The position numbers were made by a program, and so were the translations under genes. Shown piece by piece: positions 1-8,852 of a DNA stretch of 64,000 bases (position 1 is the first letter of the stretch; every line of letters begins with the position of its first letter). The stretch covers positions 32,161 through 96,160 of the forward strand of contig CALMQM010000025.1 of NCBI GenBank assembly GCA_937871435.1, in the 5' to 3' direction. Under the pieces are notes generated by a model. It did no database searches. It was given only the letters and a program-made list of their open reading frames with translations, and had not been told where the DNA came from. Source of the DNA: an uncultured Bacteroidota bacterium (lineage in GTDB: Bacteria > Bacteroidota > Bacteroidia > AKYH767-A > 2013-40CM-41-45).

Positions 1-357
1 GTGAAAATCGGTCCTGATGGAAAGATCTGGTATGTAAACCAATTGCTGAATACTGTTTCGAGAATAGATGGGAACAGTCCGGTTGGTATTCCATCAAATT
101 CTTTGGAAAACCAAATCGGTATTTATCCTAATCCGGCTCAGGGATTTTTAAACCTGAGTTTTGCGAAATCATGGGAAGATCCGTCTCTCAGTGTAACAGT
201 GACGGATGCCATTGGGAATGTTGTGGTTGATTCTCCGGTTCTTTTTTCACCCTGTAAAATTAATCTTGAACAGGAGGCAGACGGTATTTACTTTCTTACT
301 CTGAAAAATTCCCGACAGTCATTGACACAGAAAATTTTGATCCAGCGGGCCTATTGA
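1..357 (+). CDS. C-terminal end of a T9SS-secreted protein (partial)
   Basis: Only the last 118 codons lie in the window. The frame is open at base 1, so the GTG there is probably internal. The first ~27 residues (DGKIWYVNQ, then SRID) look like the last strand of a propeller-type repeat. From about residue 38 there is a classical T9SS type A sorting domain: IYPNPAQG, a short beta-rich stretch, then GIYFLTLKN and a basic tail ending ILIQRAY. Proteins with this tail cross the outer membrane through the type IX system and are anchored or released at the surface. What the missing N-terminus does cannot be told. The stop codon overlaps the ATG of the next gene by one base (TGATG), suggesting translational coupling. 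Confidence 0.8.
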   Translation: MKIGPDGKIWYVNQLLNTVSRIDGNSPVGIPSNSLENQIGIYPNPAQGFLNLSFAKSWEDPSLSVTVTDAIGNVVVDSPVLFSPCKINLEQEADGIYFLTLKNSRQSLTQKILIQRAY

Positions 358-725
358 TGTGGCGTTTACTTTTTGTCATCATTCTGTTAAGTGCATGTAC
401 ATATAAAAAAGCGGAGATTGTTCCTGCTGCTGAATATGTACATTGTGATACACTCAGGTATATTTCATACACCGGTGAAATTCAGGCATTCCTTTCACTG
501 AAATGTGGATCGGGAAGAACAAATTGTCACAACAATACCGCTCCTACAGGATTTTATCTCGACACCTATGAGCATGTGAGCAATCTTGTGGAATCAGGAG
601 ATTTTTATTCAGCCATCAAGCACGCTCCCGGATATACTCCGATGCCATACAATTTACCGGCTCTTGATTCGTGCTCATTGGCAACGTTGTTACGGTGGAT
701 ACATACAGGATATCCTGAAAATTGA
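357..725 (+). CDS. small SpII lipoprotein with CX6CH motif
   Basis: 122-residue predicted lipoprotein. The hydrophobic N-terminus ends in a lipobox (LLSAC, Cys14), so it should be lipidated and held in a membrane facing the periplasm or surface. The body contains KCGSGRTNCHN, a CX6CH arrangement reminiscent of degenerate cytochrome c-like lipoproteins of this phylum but not a canonical CXXCH haem site, so haem binding is only a possibility. I chose the ATG at 357, which overlaps the preceding TGA, over a TTG one codon earlier. It is probably co-transcribed with the upstream T9SS gene. I do not recognise a specific family. Confidence 0.65.
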   Translation: MWRLLFVIILLSACTYKKAEIVPAAEYVHCDTLRYISYTGEIQAFLSLKCGSGRTNCHNNTAPTGFYLDTYEHVSNLVESGDFYSAIKHAPGYTPMPYNLPALDSCSLATLLRWIHTGYPEN

Positions 726-814
726 ATTACGGCGAAATGGATTTATGTCAATCCTTTTTCATTTATTTGCGGTATGTGATGTTGTACAAATTGTCGTACA
801 GCATTCATTGACGA

Positions 815-1930
815 ATGACAGATTCCCGTTCAGAAAATAGTTATTACAAGCAGATCGACGGACTCCGGTTTATTTCTGTTTTTGGTGTCATGGTTGCCCA
901 TTGGTACCAAAATTCATTTCATCGTGAATACCTGAAAGAGCTGCCATTCGGTACCGGAGTGGTTTTCTTTTTTGTGATCAGTGGTTTTCTGATTACACAG
1001 ATCTTGCTTCGTTTTCGTTTGCGTAATGAGACCGAAGGGAATTCGCAAGGGAAATCTATTCTTTCCTTTTATATGCGCAGAACACTGCGGATTTTCCCGA
1101 TTTATTATCTCACCATCTTTGTGTTGTATGCAATAGATTTCGATCAGTCACATGCTTTGTTGCCATGGCTCCTGACATACACATTGAATATTCAGATGGC
1201 GATCACAAATAATTTACCGGGAGCATTTACGCATTTGTGGTCGTTGGCGGTGGAAGAGCAGTTTTATTTATTCTGGACTTTTATAATTGTTTTCGCTCCC
1301 AAAAAGTTTTTGAAGCATTTGATTATACTTTTTATTTTGATTTCACTCGCTCTGAAATACTATATGTTTTACAAAACATCCAGGTGGCTGGGAGCAAACA
1401 CATTGGTGATTACCAATATGCACAGTCTTGGATTGGGAGGATTACTGGCTTACTACGAAGTATTCCGCAGAGAAAAGTTTTATACGATAGGTCTTGGAAA
1501 AATGAAAGCTGCCATGTGGCTGGTGTTGGCGGTCATTCTCTTTCTATTCGCCGCATTTGTGCCCTATGATAAACTTGAATTTCTCAAACCGTATAATGAT
1601 CCGCTGATGACAATTGTATATGGCTTGGCCGTTTTTGTAGCCGCCAGAAACGGATTCGTTGGATTGGGAAAATATTTTCTGGAAAATAAAGTGGTGGTTT
1701 ATTTTGGCAGAATCAGTTATGGATTGTACATGTATCATTTATTTATGAGTCCGTTTTATTTCAATTTTGTGAATCATTTTTTGCATTGGAATATCACGAA
1801 TGATAAAATTTACTTCGTGATATTTTTTGTGCTGGATGTATTGCTCGCGACACTGTCATGGTTTATTATTGAAAAACCAATTTTAGGATTGAAGAAGCAT
1901 TTCACGTATTTCCTGAAAGAAAAAAAGTGA
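815..1930 (+). CDS. acyltransferase 3 family membrane protein (OafA/YrhL-like)
   Basis: 371 residues with about ten hydrophobic segments and the family signatures. The N-terminal IDGLRFISVFGVMVAHW carries the first-helix His expected to act in transfer. FFFVISGFLIT follows, and HLWSLAVEEQFYLFWT sits near residue 145. Family members move acetyl or other acyl groups onto O-antigen, peptidoglycan or exopolysaccharide sugars at the inner membrane. The acceptor cannot be told from sequence. The length is normal for the membrane domain without the extra SGNH domain of larger relatives. The gene starts 90 bp after the lipoprotein gene, and an imperfectly understood dyad (TGTAC, 8 nt, GTACA) lies 15 bp before the ATG. 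Confidence 0.9.
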   Translation: MTDSRSENSYYKQIDGLRFISVFGVMVAHWYQNSFHREYLKELPFGTGVVFFFVISGFLITQILLRFRLRNETEGNSQGKSILSFYMRRTLRIFPIYYLTIFVLYAIDFDQSHALLPWLLTYTLNIQMAITNNLPGAFTHLWSLAVEEQFYLFWTFIIVFAPKKFLKHLIILFILISLALKYYMFYKTSRWLGANTLVITNMHSLGLGGLLAYYEVFRREKFYTIGLGKMKAAMWLVLAVILFLFAAFVPYDKLEFLKPYNDPLMTIVYGLAVFVAARNGFVGLGKYFLENKVVVYFGRISYGLYMYHLFMSPFYFNFVNHFLHWNITNDKIYFVIFFVLDVLLATLSWFIIEKPILGLKKHFTYFLKEKK

Positions 1931-2100
1931 GTTTTATTCAAGAAGCTAAGTTTAGCTTTCTGGATTTTCAATAATTACAAATAGGGAAAATTTATAGTCT
2001 CATTTGTTGAGCTCTCCGGTCTGAATTGGAAGGAAGTGTGTAAAAGGAAGATAATTTCAGTTTTCCGAAAATGATTTGATGAAGTTGTGTCTTCCCCGGT

Positions 2101-2748
2101 TTATTGTTTTGCCAACATATTTTTCACCTCCTGAAGATGAACTTCTTTTTGAGCGTCTCTCAATTCCTTTGCTGAGCGGGTAAAATATTTGTGAGCAGTG
2201 AGAAAAGTAACCTGAAGTTGATTCCATTCTTTCAGAGTAGTAAGGTTCCCGCTTGATTTTAATTCTTCAAACAAAGTATTTCCGATACTGAAAAAATCTG
2301 GGCGGCCGAGGTAGTCCAGATCCGCATCACACATAATTTCTTCCAGCCGGTTATGCGGTTGCTGTGGAAATTTTGTCGCGAGAATCATACCGCAGATGGT
2401 ATCTATTTCTGTTTCTGAATAACCAAATTCAGGGAGAAGTTTTTTCGCCATGTCGCATCCAATCTGTTCATGATTCACAACATTGAGCATAAAGCCAGAG
2501 TCGTGGAAAAGAGCTGCAACGCGAACAAGTTCTTTTTCAGCAGGGGAAACATTTTCTTTGTCACATAACATTTCGGCCGCGTTCAATACGTCCAGCACAT
2601 GGTGATAGCCATGATAGGTAAGTCCGGCCGGTAGTCCGGACTGTAGCTTTCCGAGGATGAATTGTTTTGTATGTTCGTATCTGTTCATTGCCAGATTACT
2701 TGGCTTTACTATTTCTGGTGTTCCTTTCGGAGAGCTGAGTGTGTTCAC
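2101..2748 (-). CDS. HD-domain metal-dependent phosphohydrolase
   Basis: 215-residue HD-superfamily protein. The metal-binding pattern is visible as YHGYHHVLDV, then AALFHDSGF (the HD pair), then NHEQIG and a late Asp in CDADLDYLG. Such proteins hydrolyse phosphate esters of nucleotides or signalling nucleotides; no substrate can be assigned. Its start overlaps the stop of the upstream hybrid kinase by four bases (ATGA), so the two are translated from one mRNA. With the kinase's cyclic-nucleotide domain, the pair could form a small nucleotide-signalling unit, but that is inference from adjacency. Confidence 0.85.
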   Translation of the reverse strand: MNTLSSPKGTPEIVKPSNLAMNRYEHTKQFILGKLQSGLPAGLTYHGYHHVLDVLNAAEMLCDKENVSPAEKELVRVAALFHDSGFMLNVVNHEQIGCDMAKKLLPEFGYSETEIDTICGMILATKFPQQPHNRLEEIMCDADLDYLGRPDFFSIGNTLFEELKSSGNLTTLKEWNQLQVTFLTAHKYFTRSAKELRDAQKEVHLQEVKNMLAKQ

Positions 2749-4424
2749 GATTCGTTAGGGAAAGCGTTACGCAGAACTTTTTCCCGGAGTGTTTCTGTGC
2801 TGAATGGTTTCATCATGTAATCATTCATTCCTGAAGCAATACATTCATCAATTTCTTCCCGGGTTACATTGGCAGTCATCGCGCAAATGCGAATACTGTT
2901 TTTTACCGGGTTTGCCAGTTTGCGGATTTGACGCGTTGTTTCATAGCCATCCATTCCGGGCATCTGGATATCCATGAAAACGAAACTGTAATCGTCTTCA
3001 TTCATTTTATTCAATGCATCCTGTCCATCCACTGCAACGATCACTTTCACTTCAGGGAAAATATCATTGAGTGTATCCACTGCCACCATCTGATTGAATT
3101 CATTGTCTTCTACCAGAAGAATTTTTACATCCGATAAATTGTGCGATGTAGCCAGTGCGTCAATGTTATCTTCTTTTGGCTTCTCAGCGATTTTGTAACG
3201 AATGGAAAAGTAAAACTCGGATCCTTTACCGGGCTCACTTTGTACCTTCAGATCGCCACCATGCATTTCCACCAATTGTTTTGAAATGGTGAGGCCCAAT
3301 CCTGTTCCGCCGAATTTCCGTGTGGTATCTGATGAAGCCTGACCGAAACTTTCGAATATTTTATCAATCTTATCTGCAGGAATTCCGATTCCGGTATCCC
3401 GTATTCCCACTCTGATCTGTACTTCGGTAGCAGTTTTGTTTTCAGCAATAACTGAAATAGTGACTGCACCTTTCTCTGTAAACTTTATCGCGTTTCCTGC
3501 GAGGTTCATGATTACCTGAGTGATGCGTGTTTCGTCACCGACTACATATTCGGGTACACCTTCGCCGATAAATTCTTCCATACGGATTCCTTTTTCTTCC
3601 GCCTTCAATCCGAGAATAGTATGGATGTTGTGGATAGCAGCTACAAAAGGGAACGGAACAGACTCCAGTTCCATTTTACCGGATTCAATTTTGGCAAGAT
3701 CAAGGATGTCGTTGATGATAACGAGCAGGTTGGCGCCGCTTTTCTTGATTACCTGCAGGTATTTTTCCTGCTGTTCATTCAATGGAGATTTTATAAGCAG
3801 GTTGGTGAGACCGACGATGGCATTCATCGGCGTTCGGATTTCATGGCTCATATTCGCCAGAAACTGTTGACGAAACTTTTGTGTCTCGATGAGGTTGTCA
3901 CGTGTGATGGATAATTCATCATTCGTTTTTCTCAACTCCTGCATGGCCTCGTTCAATTCATGCGTTCTTTCCTTTACGAGGACATTCAGCTTTTCTTCTC
4001 TTGCTCTTGCTTCACTCAGTGCTGCTTCATTGGATGTTCTCAGTCGTTGAAAATTAATCCGGAAAATATTAAAGATAAGTTGCGGATATTTTTGTGCCAA
4101 TGAATAGAAAACATCTTTTTTAATTTCGACAGTTTTCAGATCGGAGCCGGCGACGATAGTAGCGGTAGCAACAGCATCGGCAAGGAAACTTTCTCCAAGA
4201 ATAGACAAAGCTCCGAGTTGTGCAAGCAATACATCTTCATTGAAAATTTCCACGGTGCCATTGCTGACGATATACAATGCGTCAGGAACAGAACCTTTAT
4301 TAATCAACACAGCACCTTTGGGATATTCTTTTCTGTTGGTATAGGAAAGAACTTCCCGGAGAACTTGCTGGTCAAGATTGTGAAACAGGCTGCACGTGAT
4401 GAGCGTGGAGTCAGATTGATTCAT
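2745..4424 (-). CDS. cNMP-binding hybrid sensor histidine kinase/response regulator
   Basis: 559 residues, soluble, no membrane segment. Order: cyclic-nucleotide-binding domain (about 12-120, with PKGAVLINKG and LGALSILGES), coiled coil (about 135-185), HisKA with the phospho-accepting His194 in NMSHEIRTP, HATPase with N, G1 (DTGIGI) and G2 (GGTGLGL) boxes (about 300-410), and a receiver domain (about 433-555) with acceptor Asp485 in FMDIQMPGMDG. It should autophosphorylate on His and pass phosphate to its own receiver. A cNMP domain directly ahead of HisKA is an uncommon sensory input. No output regulator is encoded beside it; the overlapping HD phosphohydrolase gene is its likely partner. 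Confidence 0.92.
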   Translation of the reverse strand: MNQSDSTLITCSLFHNLDQQVLREVLSYTNRKEYPKGAVLINKGSVPDALYIVSNGTVEIFNEDVLLAQLGALSILGESFLADAVATATIVAGSDLKTVEIKKDVFYSLAQKYPQLIFNIFRINFQRLRTSNEAALSEARAREEKLNVLVKERTHELNEAMQELRKTNDELSITRDNLIETQKFRQQFLANMSHEIRTPMNAIVGLTNLLIKSPLNEQQEKYLQVIKKSGANLLVIINDILDLAKIESGKMELESVPFPFVAAIHNIHTILGLKAEEKGIRMEEFIGEGVPEYVVGDETRITQVIMNLAGNAIKFTEKGAVTISVIAENKTATEVQIRVGIRDTGIGIPADKIDKIFESFGQASSDTTRKFGGTGLGLTISKQLVEMHGGDLKVQSEPGKGSEFYFSIRYKIAEKPKEDNIDALATSHNLSDVKILLVEDNEFNQMVAVDTLNDIFPEVKVIVAVDGQDALNKMNEDDYSFVFMDIQMPGMDGYETTRQIRKLANPVKNSIRICAMTANVTREEIDECIASGMNDYMMKPFSTETLREKVLRNAFPNES

Positions 4425-4771
4425 AGATAAACGAAATGATAAAACAGTTAAATCGTTGCACGCAGCAAGGATCAGGGGGTGAATTTAATGCAAGATAAAT
4501 TATTTAGATAATTCTGCAATAAAAAAGAACTCTTTTCTTAATTTCCGCTATTCCTCAGGTCTGTGGCGGCTTCAGGCTTGTGGAAATCCCGATTTCCTGA
4601 CCCGACAACCTTTATTATCCTGCATAAAAGATGGAATTTCCGGAACGGATATGAGGAAATATTGAAGTCCTATGAGCTGCCTTAAAAATCCTTCTTCATG
4701 TTAAAATCCGGAAAAAAGATTCTTCTTCAGACTTTGAAGGTTGACACTGAGCCAACATGAAGGTGTAGGAA
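4425..4771. other. intergenic region, no gene seen
   Basis: 347 bp between the hybrid kinase start and the guanine deaminase stop, both on the minus strand. I see no convincing reading frame. The only structure noticed is a 9-bp inverted repeat (CTTCATGTT at 4694-4702 and AACATGAAG at 4754-4762) with a long 51-nt loop. It could belong to the 3' end of the deaminase transcript but has no clear T-tract. No consensus promoter for the kinase was identified. Confidence 0.5.
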
Positions 4772-5248
4772 TCAGTAATCAATTTTGTCAGGCTTGGCTA
4801 TCCAATCCTTAAAAATCTTCAAAGCAGAAGCATCCGGAAGATGAATCATTTCAATTTTTCTTTTATCGGGAGCTACGTTTATTTCTTCATAGATAAAAGC
4901 ATCATCAAAACCAGCCTGCGCGGCTTCGTGTCGGGTATTCGCATAATATACTTTGGACGGACGAGCCCAGTAGATTGCGCCGAGGCACATCGGACAAGGC
5001 TCACAGGAAGTATAGATTTCGCAATCTGTCAGTTGGAAGGAATTTAAATTTTTACATGCATCTCGGATAGCAACAACTTCCGCATGAGCTGTGGGATCAT
5101 TGGACGATGTTACCTGATTCGAACCTTTCCCTATGATTTTACCATCTTTCACCACCACGCATCCGAAAGGACCTCCTTTGTTTGACTGTGATCCTTCTCT
5201 TGATAGTTCAACTGCCATCCTGATAAATTCCGTCGGGTTGTTTTTCAT
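4772..5248 (-). CDS. guaD: guanine deaminase (cytidine/deoxycytidylate deaminase fold)
   Basis: 158 residues, the usual size for the small bacterial guanine deaminase. Zinc-site motifs are intact: HAEV (catalytic Glu in HAE) near residue 55 and CEPCPMC near residue 83. It should convert guanine to xanthine plus ammonia in the cytosol. The substrate is inferred from the neighbourhood: XdhC is divergently encoded and the full xanthine-to-allantoate route lies downstream. The tail (YEEINVAPDKRKIEMIHLP) also fits guanine deaminase better than tRNA adenosine deaminase TadA. A TadA-like role is the main alternative. Confidence 0.85.
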   Translation of the reverse strand: MKNNPTEFIRMAVELSREGSQSNKGGPFGCVVVKDGKIIGKGSNQVTSSNDPTAHAEVVAIRDACKNLNSFQLTDCEIYTSCEPCPMCLGAIYWARPSKVYYANTRHEAAQAGFDDAFIYEEINVAPDKRKIEMIHLPDASALKIFKDWIAKPDKIDY

Positions 5249-5421
5249 GTGTATTCGGGTTCAAAAAAGTTTGGGGCTTGAAAATACTATTTTTTAAAAT
5301 GCTAAAATGTTGTGACAACAATTTTTGAATTTAAGAATTTCAGGCAGGGACAAAATCCGGAGTTTTTATTCTAATACGGTATTTATGTGTCTAATCAAGG
5401 AGAACGCGCATTCCTGTTCTC

Positions 5422-5451
5422 TTGGAGGATTCCCAATTATAGGTATTTTTG
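5422..5451 (+). promoter_or_regulatory. Bacteroidota-type promoter of xdhC
   Basis: TTG at 5422-5424, a 19-bp spacer, then TATTTTTG at 5444-5451, a perfect TAnnTTTG -7 box. The xdhC GTG start is 18 bp further on, so the leader would be very short. Confidence 0.6.
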
Positions 5452-5468
5452 AATCTCAATAAAATTCA

Positions 5469-6242
5469 GTGAACAACATCTTTGATACTCTTTCTGCTGC
5501 CGGTAAAGACCGGAACAATGTGGCATTGTGCATCATTGTTCAAACCCGGGGATCTACCCCGAGATCAACCGGTGCCAAGATGTTGGTTTTTCCGGATGGC
5601 TCCATTGAGGGAACCATTGGCGGTGGAGAGTTAGAGAAAAGTGTTATTGAACAAGCATTGAAGGTGTTGAAGAATGGAAAATCATCACTTTTCCGTCACG
5701 ATCTCCTGCATCAGCACAATATGTGTTGCGGAGGAAGTGTGGATGTATACATTGAACCTGTTATGAAAAAGAAAAGACTCTATATTTTTGGCGCAGGACA
5801 TACAGGTCATGCATTGGCCAGACTGGCTGTTCATCTTGATTTTGAAATTTTCGTGATAGATGATCGCAAGGATTACCTCGATCAGATTCAGGTAGAAGGA
5901 GTGAATAAAATGCATTTACATTATGCGCAGGCGCTCACCGTTCTTCCGTTTGATGAACAAACCTTTATCACCATCATGACATACAGCCATCCTCACGACA
6001 GAGATATCCTCGCATATTGCCTCGGGCAGAAGTATGCTTATTTGGGAATGATCGGCAGTGAAAGAAAAGTAGAGATGACTAAGAAAATGTTTGAAGAAGG
6101 AAAAGTCGCATCCCGGGAAGTCTTGAATTCCGTTGATATGCCAATGGGATTGTCCATAGGTGCAGAAACTCCGGAAGAAATCGCCGTAAGTATTCTTGCA
6201 AGACTAATTGAGGTGAAAAATTTTTCGATGAAGGAGAAGTAG
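5469..6242 (+). CDS. xdhC: XdhC-family xanthine dehydrogenase maturation factor
   Basis: 257 residues. Family features are the N-terminal TRGSTPRSTGAKMLV with GTIGGGELE, the conserved NMCCGGSVDVYIEP, and a C-terminal Rossmann-like half (LYIFGAGHTGHALARL, then YLGMIGSERKV). XdhC proteins bind and protect sulfurated molybdenum cofactor and insert it into the large subunit of xanthine dehydrogenase. The partner genes xdhA/xdhB are 12 kb away on the other strand, and guanine deaminase is divergent and adjacent. A GTG start is used, 18 bp after a strong -7 box, and no better ATG exists before the conserved N-terminus. Confidence 0.9.
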   Translation: MNNIFDTLSAAGKDRNNVALCIIVQTRGSTPRSTGAKMLVFPDGSIEGTIGGGELEKSVIEQALKVLKNGKSSLFRHDLLHQHNMCCGGSVDVYIEPVMKKKRLYIFGAGHTGHALARLAVHLDFEIFVIDDRKDYLDQIQVEGVNKMHLHYAQALTVLPFDEQTFITIMTYSHPHDRDILAYCLGQKYAYLGMIGSERKVEMTKKMFEEGKVASREVLNSVDMPMGLSIGAETPEEIAVSILARLIEVKNFSMKEK

Positions 6243-6268
6243 GAGGTATTCCGGGGGAGGGAATTGAG

Positions 6269-6415
6269 TGGTATTAGGTATTAGGTATTAAGTATTAGGT
6301 ATTAGGTATTAAATATTTGGTATTAGGTATTAGGTACTAAGTATTAGGTATTAGGTATTAGGTATTAGGTATTAGGTATTAGGTACTAAGTATTAAGTAT
6401 TAAGTATTAGGTGAT
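6269..6415. repeat. degenerate tandem heptamer array (TATTAGG)
   Basis: About twenty head-to-tail copies of the heptamer TATTAGG, with variants TATTAAG, TACTAAG and TATTTGG, directly after xdhC. The array is AT-rich, has no open reading frame and has no spacer structure. It is a simple-sequence region that is probably length-variable between strains. Confidence 0.85.
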
Positions 6416-6430
6416 ACTAGGCAGAATTCT

Positions 6431-6616
6431 GTCTTTGTTGAAGGATGTAAAGGTTGTTGGTTGTTGGTTGATGGTTGTTGGTTAAAAGTCGCTCCAGCAA
6501 CCAGGAACACGAAACACGAAACCAGTCTTTGTTGAAGGAGGTAAAGGTTGTTGGTTGATGGTTGTTGGTTGAAAGTCGCTCCAACAACCATCAACCATCA
6601 ACCATCAACCAGGAAC
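6431..6616. repeat. duplicated block ending in a long GGTTG/CAACC dyad
   Basis: Two imperfect direct copies (about 6431-6508 and 6525-6616) of a block that starts GTCTTTGTTGAAGG and contains runs of GGTTGTTGGTTGATGG. In the second copy these runs are followed by their complement, CAACAACCATCAACC repeated, so transcripts from either strand could fold into a long hairpin. It lies between the convergent xdhC and DUF6986 genes and may serve as a bidirectional 3' barrier. No coding potential was seen. Confidence 0.75.
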
Positions 6617-6620
6617 CCAC

Positions 6621-8051
6621 CTACGCCCTTCTTCCCTTCAATATCCGGTAAAAAGATCTGCTGTGAATTTCATCCAGAGTGAGTCCGGTTACTAATGCTT
6701 CTTCTTCGGAGATGGCTCCGGAATTCATTGCCCGCAAAAAGTAGTTAAGCAATCCTTGTCCTGTTGCAGCATCGTCGAAGATGTCGCCTGAAAGTGTTGC
6801 TTGTGCTGCTTTGTTTACAAAGTGAAAAAGTCTTGCTGCTGCATCTTCATAGCTTTCGAGGAAGAAAGTATAAACAGCTGCATAACGCATCGGTAATTGA
6901 GCAGGATTCAAGTCCCATCCCTGGTAAAATCCGTTTCGAAGAGAATGTGTGGAATGTCCGAAACACAATTTCCAGGCACGGTGTACTACAGTTGTGTTTT
7001 CTTCAATCTGTGCCTGAGTAAGGTTGTCACCTTTATGCGGGCCGATGGGCATCACGTTGGTTGCACCATCGGATAAAAATATTCCTGTCCCTGCCAACGC
7101 AACTTTCGTCATGTGATGCGCGAAATCGCATACAGGATGATCCATCGTTTGGTATTTGGCGGTGATGTTGCAGGAAGCCGTATAGTCATAGGTTCCGAAA
7201 TGTGCCGCGATGCAACGACCTTCTCCTGCCATGATTAATCCACGCAAAGGATTTATTCCATCTTTGTTCATGATAGCCTGAGTAGCTTCGACCATCATTT
7301 CCATTTTTAAAGTACCGGCAGCAAGCTTATTTTCTTTTTCAATTATTTCAAATAATTGTACAAGTGCTTTTACCTGTTCCGGAATGGTAACTTTCGGAAG
7401 CATGACAACAAAATTATCGGGCAGTTTACCTCCTGTTTGTTCGAGTAATGTGCTGAGAAAAATATCCAGTGTGCGTACACCACGTGCTTTTAGATCTTCG
7501 GTGAAAGGTTTGATTCGTATTCCGATGAAAGGAGAAATGGTTTTCTCTTTCATTCCTTTAGCAAGTTCTGTTGCCGCTGTAACTGCTGTTGCATCTTCTT
7601 CCGCATCTGGACGATTGCCAAAGCCATCTTCAAAATCTATCCGGAAATCTTCTACAGCTTCACGCTGTAGTTTGGCGATCACTTTATTGTAGACTGTATA
7701 AGAAAGCCAGGCCGGATGATTTTTACGGTCAGCTTCCGACATACTGTCGAGAGATTTTTTTAAGGAAGCGATTTTGTCAGTCTGAACGGGAAGGGTTTCA
7801 TGTCCGCTCAATTGCAAAACTCTGGCAAGTACTGTGAAATCCGGAGCGTAAGCGGTGAGACTACGCAATGCAATATCTCCCATACGTTTGGTGGAATCTG
7901 ATTTAAACAGGTTCGCTCCGCCATATACAGTGTGCACCGGTTGTCTGTCAGGTTTGTCGCCCGGGTATATTTTTTGAAATGAAAGATTCGCTGAATGGAG
8001 TTCGCCGAGAATTTTTTCTTTTGCTTCAGTAGGAATGCTTGTCTTCATCAT
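6621..8051 (-). CDS. DUF6986 family protein (aldolase/citrate lyase/malate synthase-like)
   Basis: 476 residues resembling the HpcH/malate-synthase TIM-barrel superfamily. Visible landmarks are DFRIDFEDGFGNRPDAEEDA (about 135-155, acidic metal-site region), FIGIRIKPF, a MVEATQAI stretch, and CIAAHFGTYDYTASC near 275. The family's reaction is not firmly established. The position inside a purine-degradation region makes use of glyoxylate released from ureidoglycolate an attractive role (glyoxylate plus an acyl-CoA, as in malate synthase); this is inference from context. It is convergent with xdhC across a repeat region, and 90 bp separate its start from the deacetylase gene. Confidence 0.75.
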   Translation of the reverse strand: MMKTSIPTEAKEKILGELHSANLSFQKIYPGDKPDRQPVHTVYGGANLFKSDSTKRMGDIALRSLTAYAPDFTVLARVLQLSGHETLPVQTDKIASLKKSLDSMSEADRKNHPAWLSYTVYNKVIAKLQREAVEDFRIDFEDGFGNRPDAEEDATAVTAATELAKGMKEKTISPFIGIRIKPFTEDLKARGVRTLDIFLSTLLEQTGGKLPDNFVVMLPKVTIPEQVKALVQLFEIIEKENKLAAGTLKMEMMVEATQAIMNKDGINPLRGLIMAGEGRCIAAHFGTYDYTASCNITAKYQTMDHPVCDFAHHMTKVALAGTGIFLSDGATNVMPIGPHKGDNLTQAQIEENTTVVHRAWKLCFGHSTHSLRNGFYQGWDLNPAQLPMRYAAVYTFFLESYEDAAARLFHFVNKAAQATLSGDIFDDAATGQGLLNYFLRAMNSGAISEEEALVTGLTLDEIHSRSFYRILKGRRA

Positions 8052-8141
8052 TGAAAGATATTGATAGATGCGTATGAATTTTCATTGATCAGCCGGTGAA
8101 AATTTTCGGCTAAAATGGAGGGCAAAGCTAATGAAATATGC

Positions 8142-8852
8142 TTATCGAAGGAGGCGATAATCTTTTAAAAAGTCCGCAAATTTCCCGCTGTTTAACAAGG
8201 CATAATCCTGATCCATTCCCGGATGTGTCATCAATTCGATGGTGTTGCCATGAATGCGAGGTCTGGCTTCCATGAATTTTTCCAGTCTGGCAAAATAGGG
8301 AATATGATTTTCCGGATTTCCGGATTTCATAAAATACTGATTGAGTAAAGACCGGTAGACTTGTTTGTGCAAGGCTGAAGGATAAAGCACATTTCCCGCT
8401 ACACGGATCCGGATATTTCCGAATTTCCTTGCAAGTCTGACGACAATTTTCGCAACCGGCCAGTTGGTATGTTTGTGGTGATGAGAATCGATGTGATGAA
8501 TTTCTATTCCCGAATCAATCAGTTTTTGCATTTGCGCATCCAGTTCAATTTGCAGTATTTCGAGGTAATGTTTGTCTGCGGAGATTCTACCACCACGATA
8601 AAATAATTTTTCACTTCCATATTCATTTCTAAAAGCATCTGAAACAGGTTTTCCTCCATCAAGATCAAGATGAATACCCAGTTTGGGTTTGGATGGTTGT
8701 GATTTATACCAACTGACGGCTTCATCAAATCCGGGCATCGTGGCCATCATCGAAGACGATGATATCAGTCCTTTCTCATAACAGTCTGTGATTCGATGGT
8801 TGGTAAGGGAATTAATTCCCAGATCATCCGCGATGATGAGAATATTAATCAT
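8142..8852 (-). CDS. ChbG/HpnK (YdjC) family carbohydrate deacetylase
   Basis: 236 residues. Metal-site motifs are ADDLG (about 8-12), GIHLDLDGG (about 58) and HIDSHHHKH (about 118-126). Family members remove acetyl groups from N-acetylated sugars. Its start overlaps the end of the SGNH-type gene by 8 bp, making it the last gene of the DltABCD-like operon. Deacetylation would free an amine on the same surface glycan that the rest of the operon modifies. The substrate is unknown. Confidence 0.85.
   Translation of the reverse strand: MINILIIADDLGINSLTNHRITDCYEKGLISSSSMMATMPGFDEAVSWYKSQPSKPKLGIHLDLDGGKPVSDAFRNEYGSEKLFYRGGRISADKHYLEILQIELDAQMQKLIDSGIEIHHIDSHHHKHTNWPVAKIVVRLARKFGNIRIRVAGNVLYPSALHKQVYRSLLNQYFMKSGNPENHIPYFARLEKFMEARPRIHGNTIELMTHPGMDQDYALLNSGKFADFLKDYRLLR

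Noticed and set aside
783..800. Palindrome TGTAC-N8-GTACA before the acyltransferase gene as another Crp-type site
   Set aside because: It is 18 bp, not 16, and no -7 box lies 21 bp downstream; the ATG comes 14 bp later.
1943..1958. Stem AAGCTA/TAGCTT after the acyltransferase gene as terminator
   Set aside because: Only six base pairs and no uninterrupted T-run, so too weak to list.
6269..6415. Tandem repeat array as a possible CRISPR
   Set aside because: Units are 7 bp, directly adjacent, with no spacers, and no cas genes are near. It is simple sequence.
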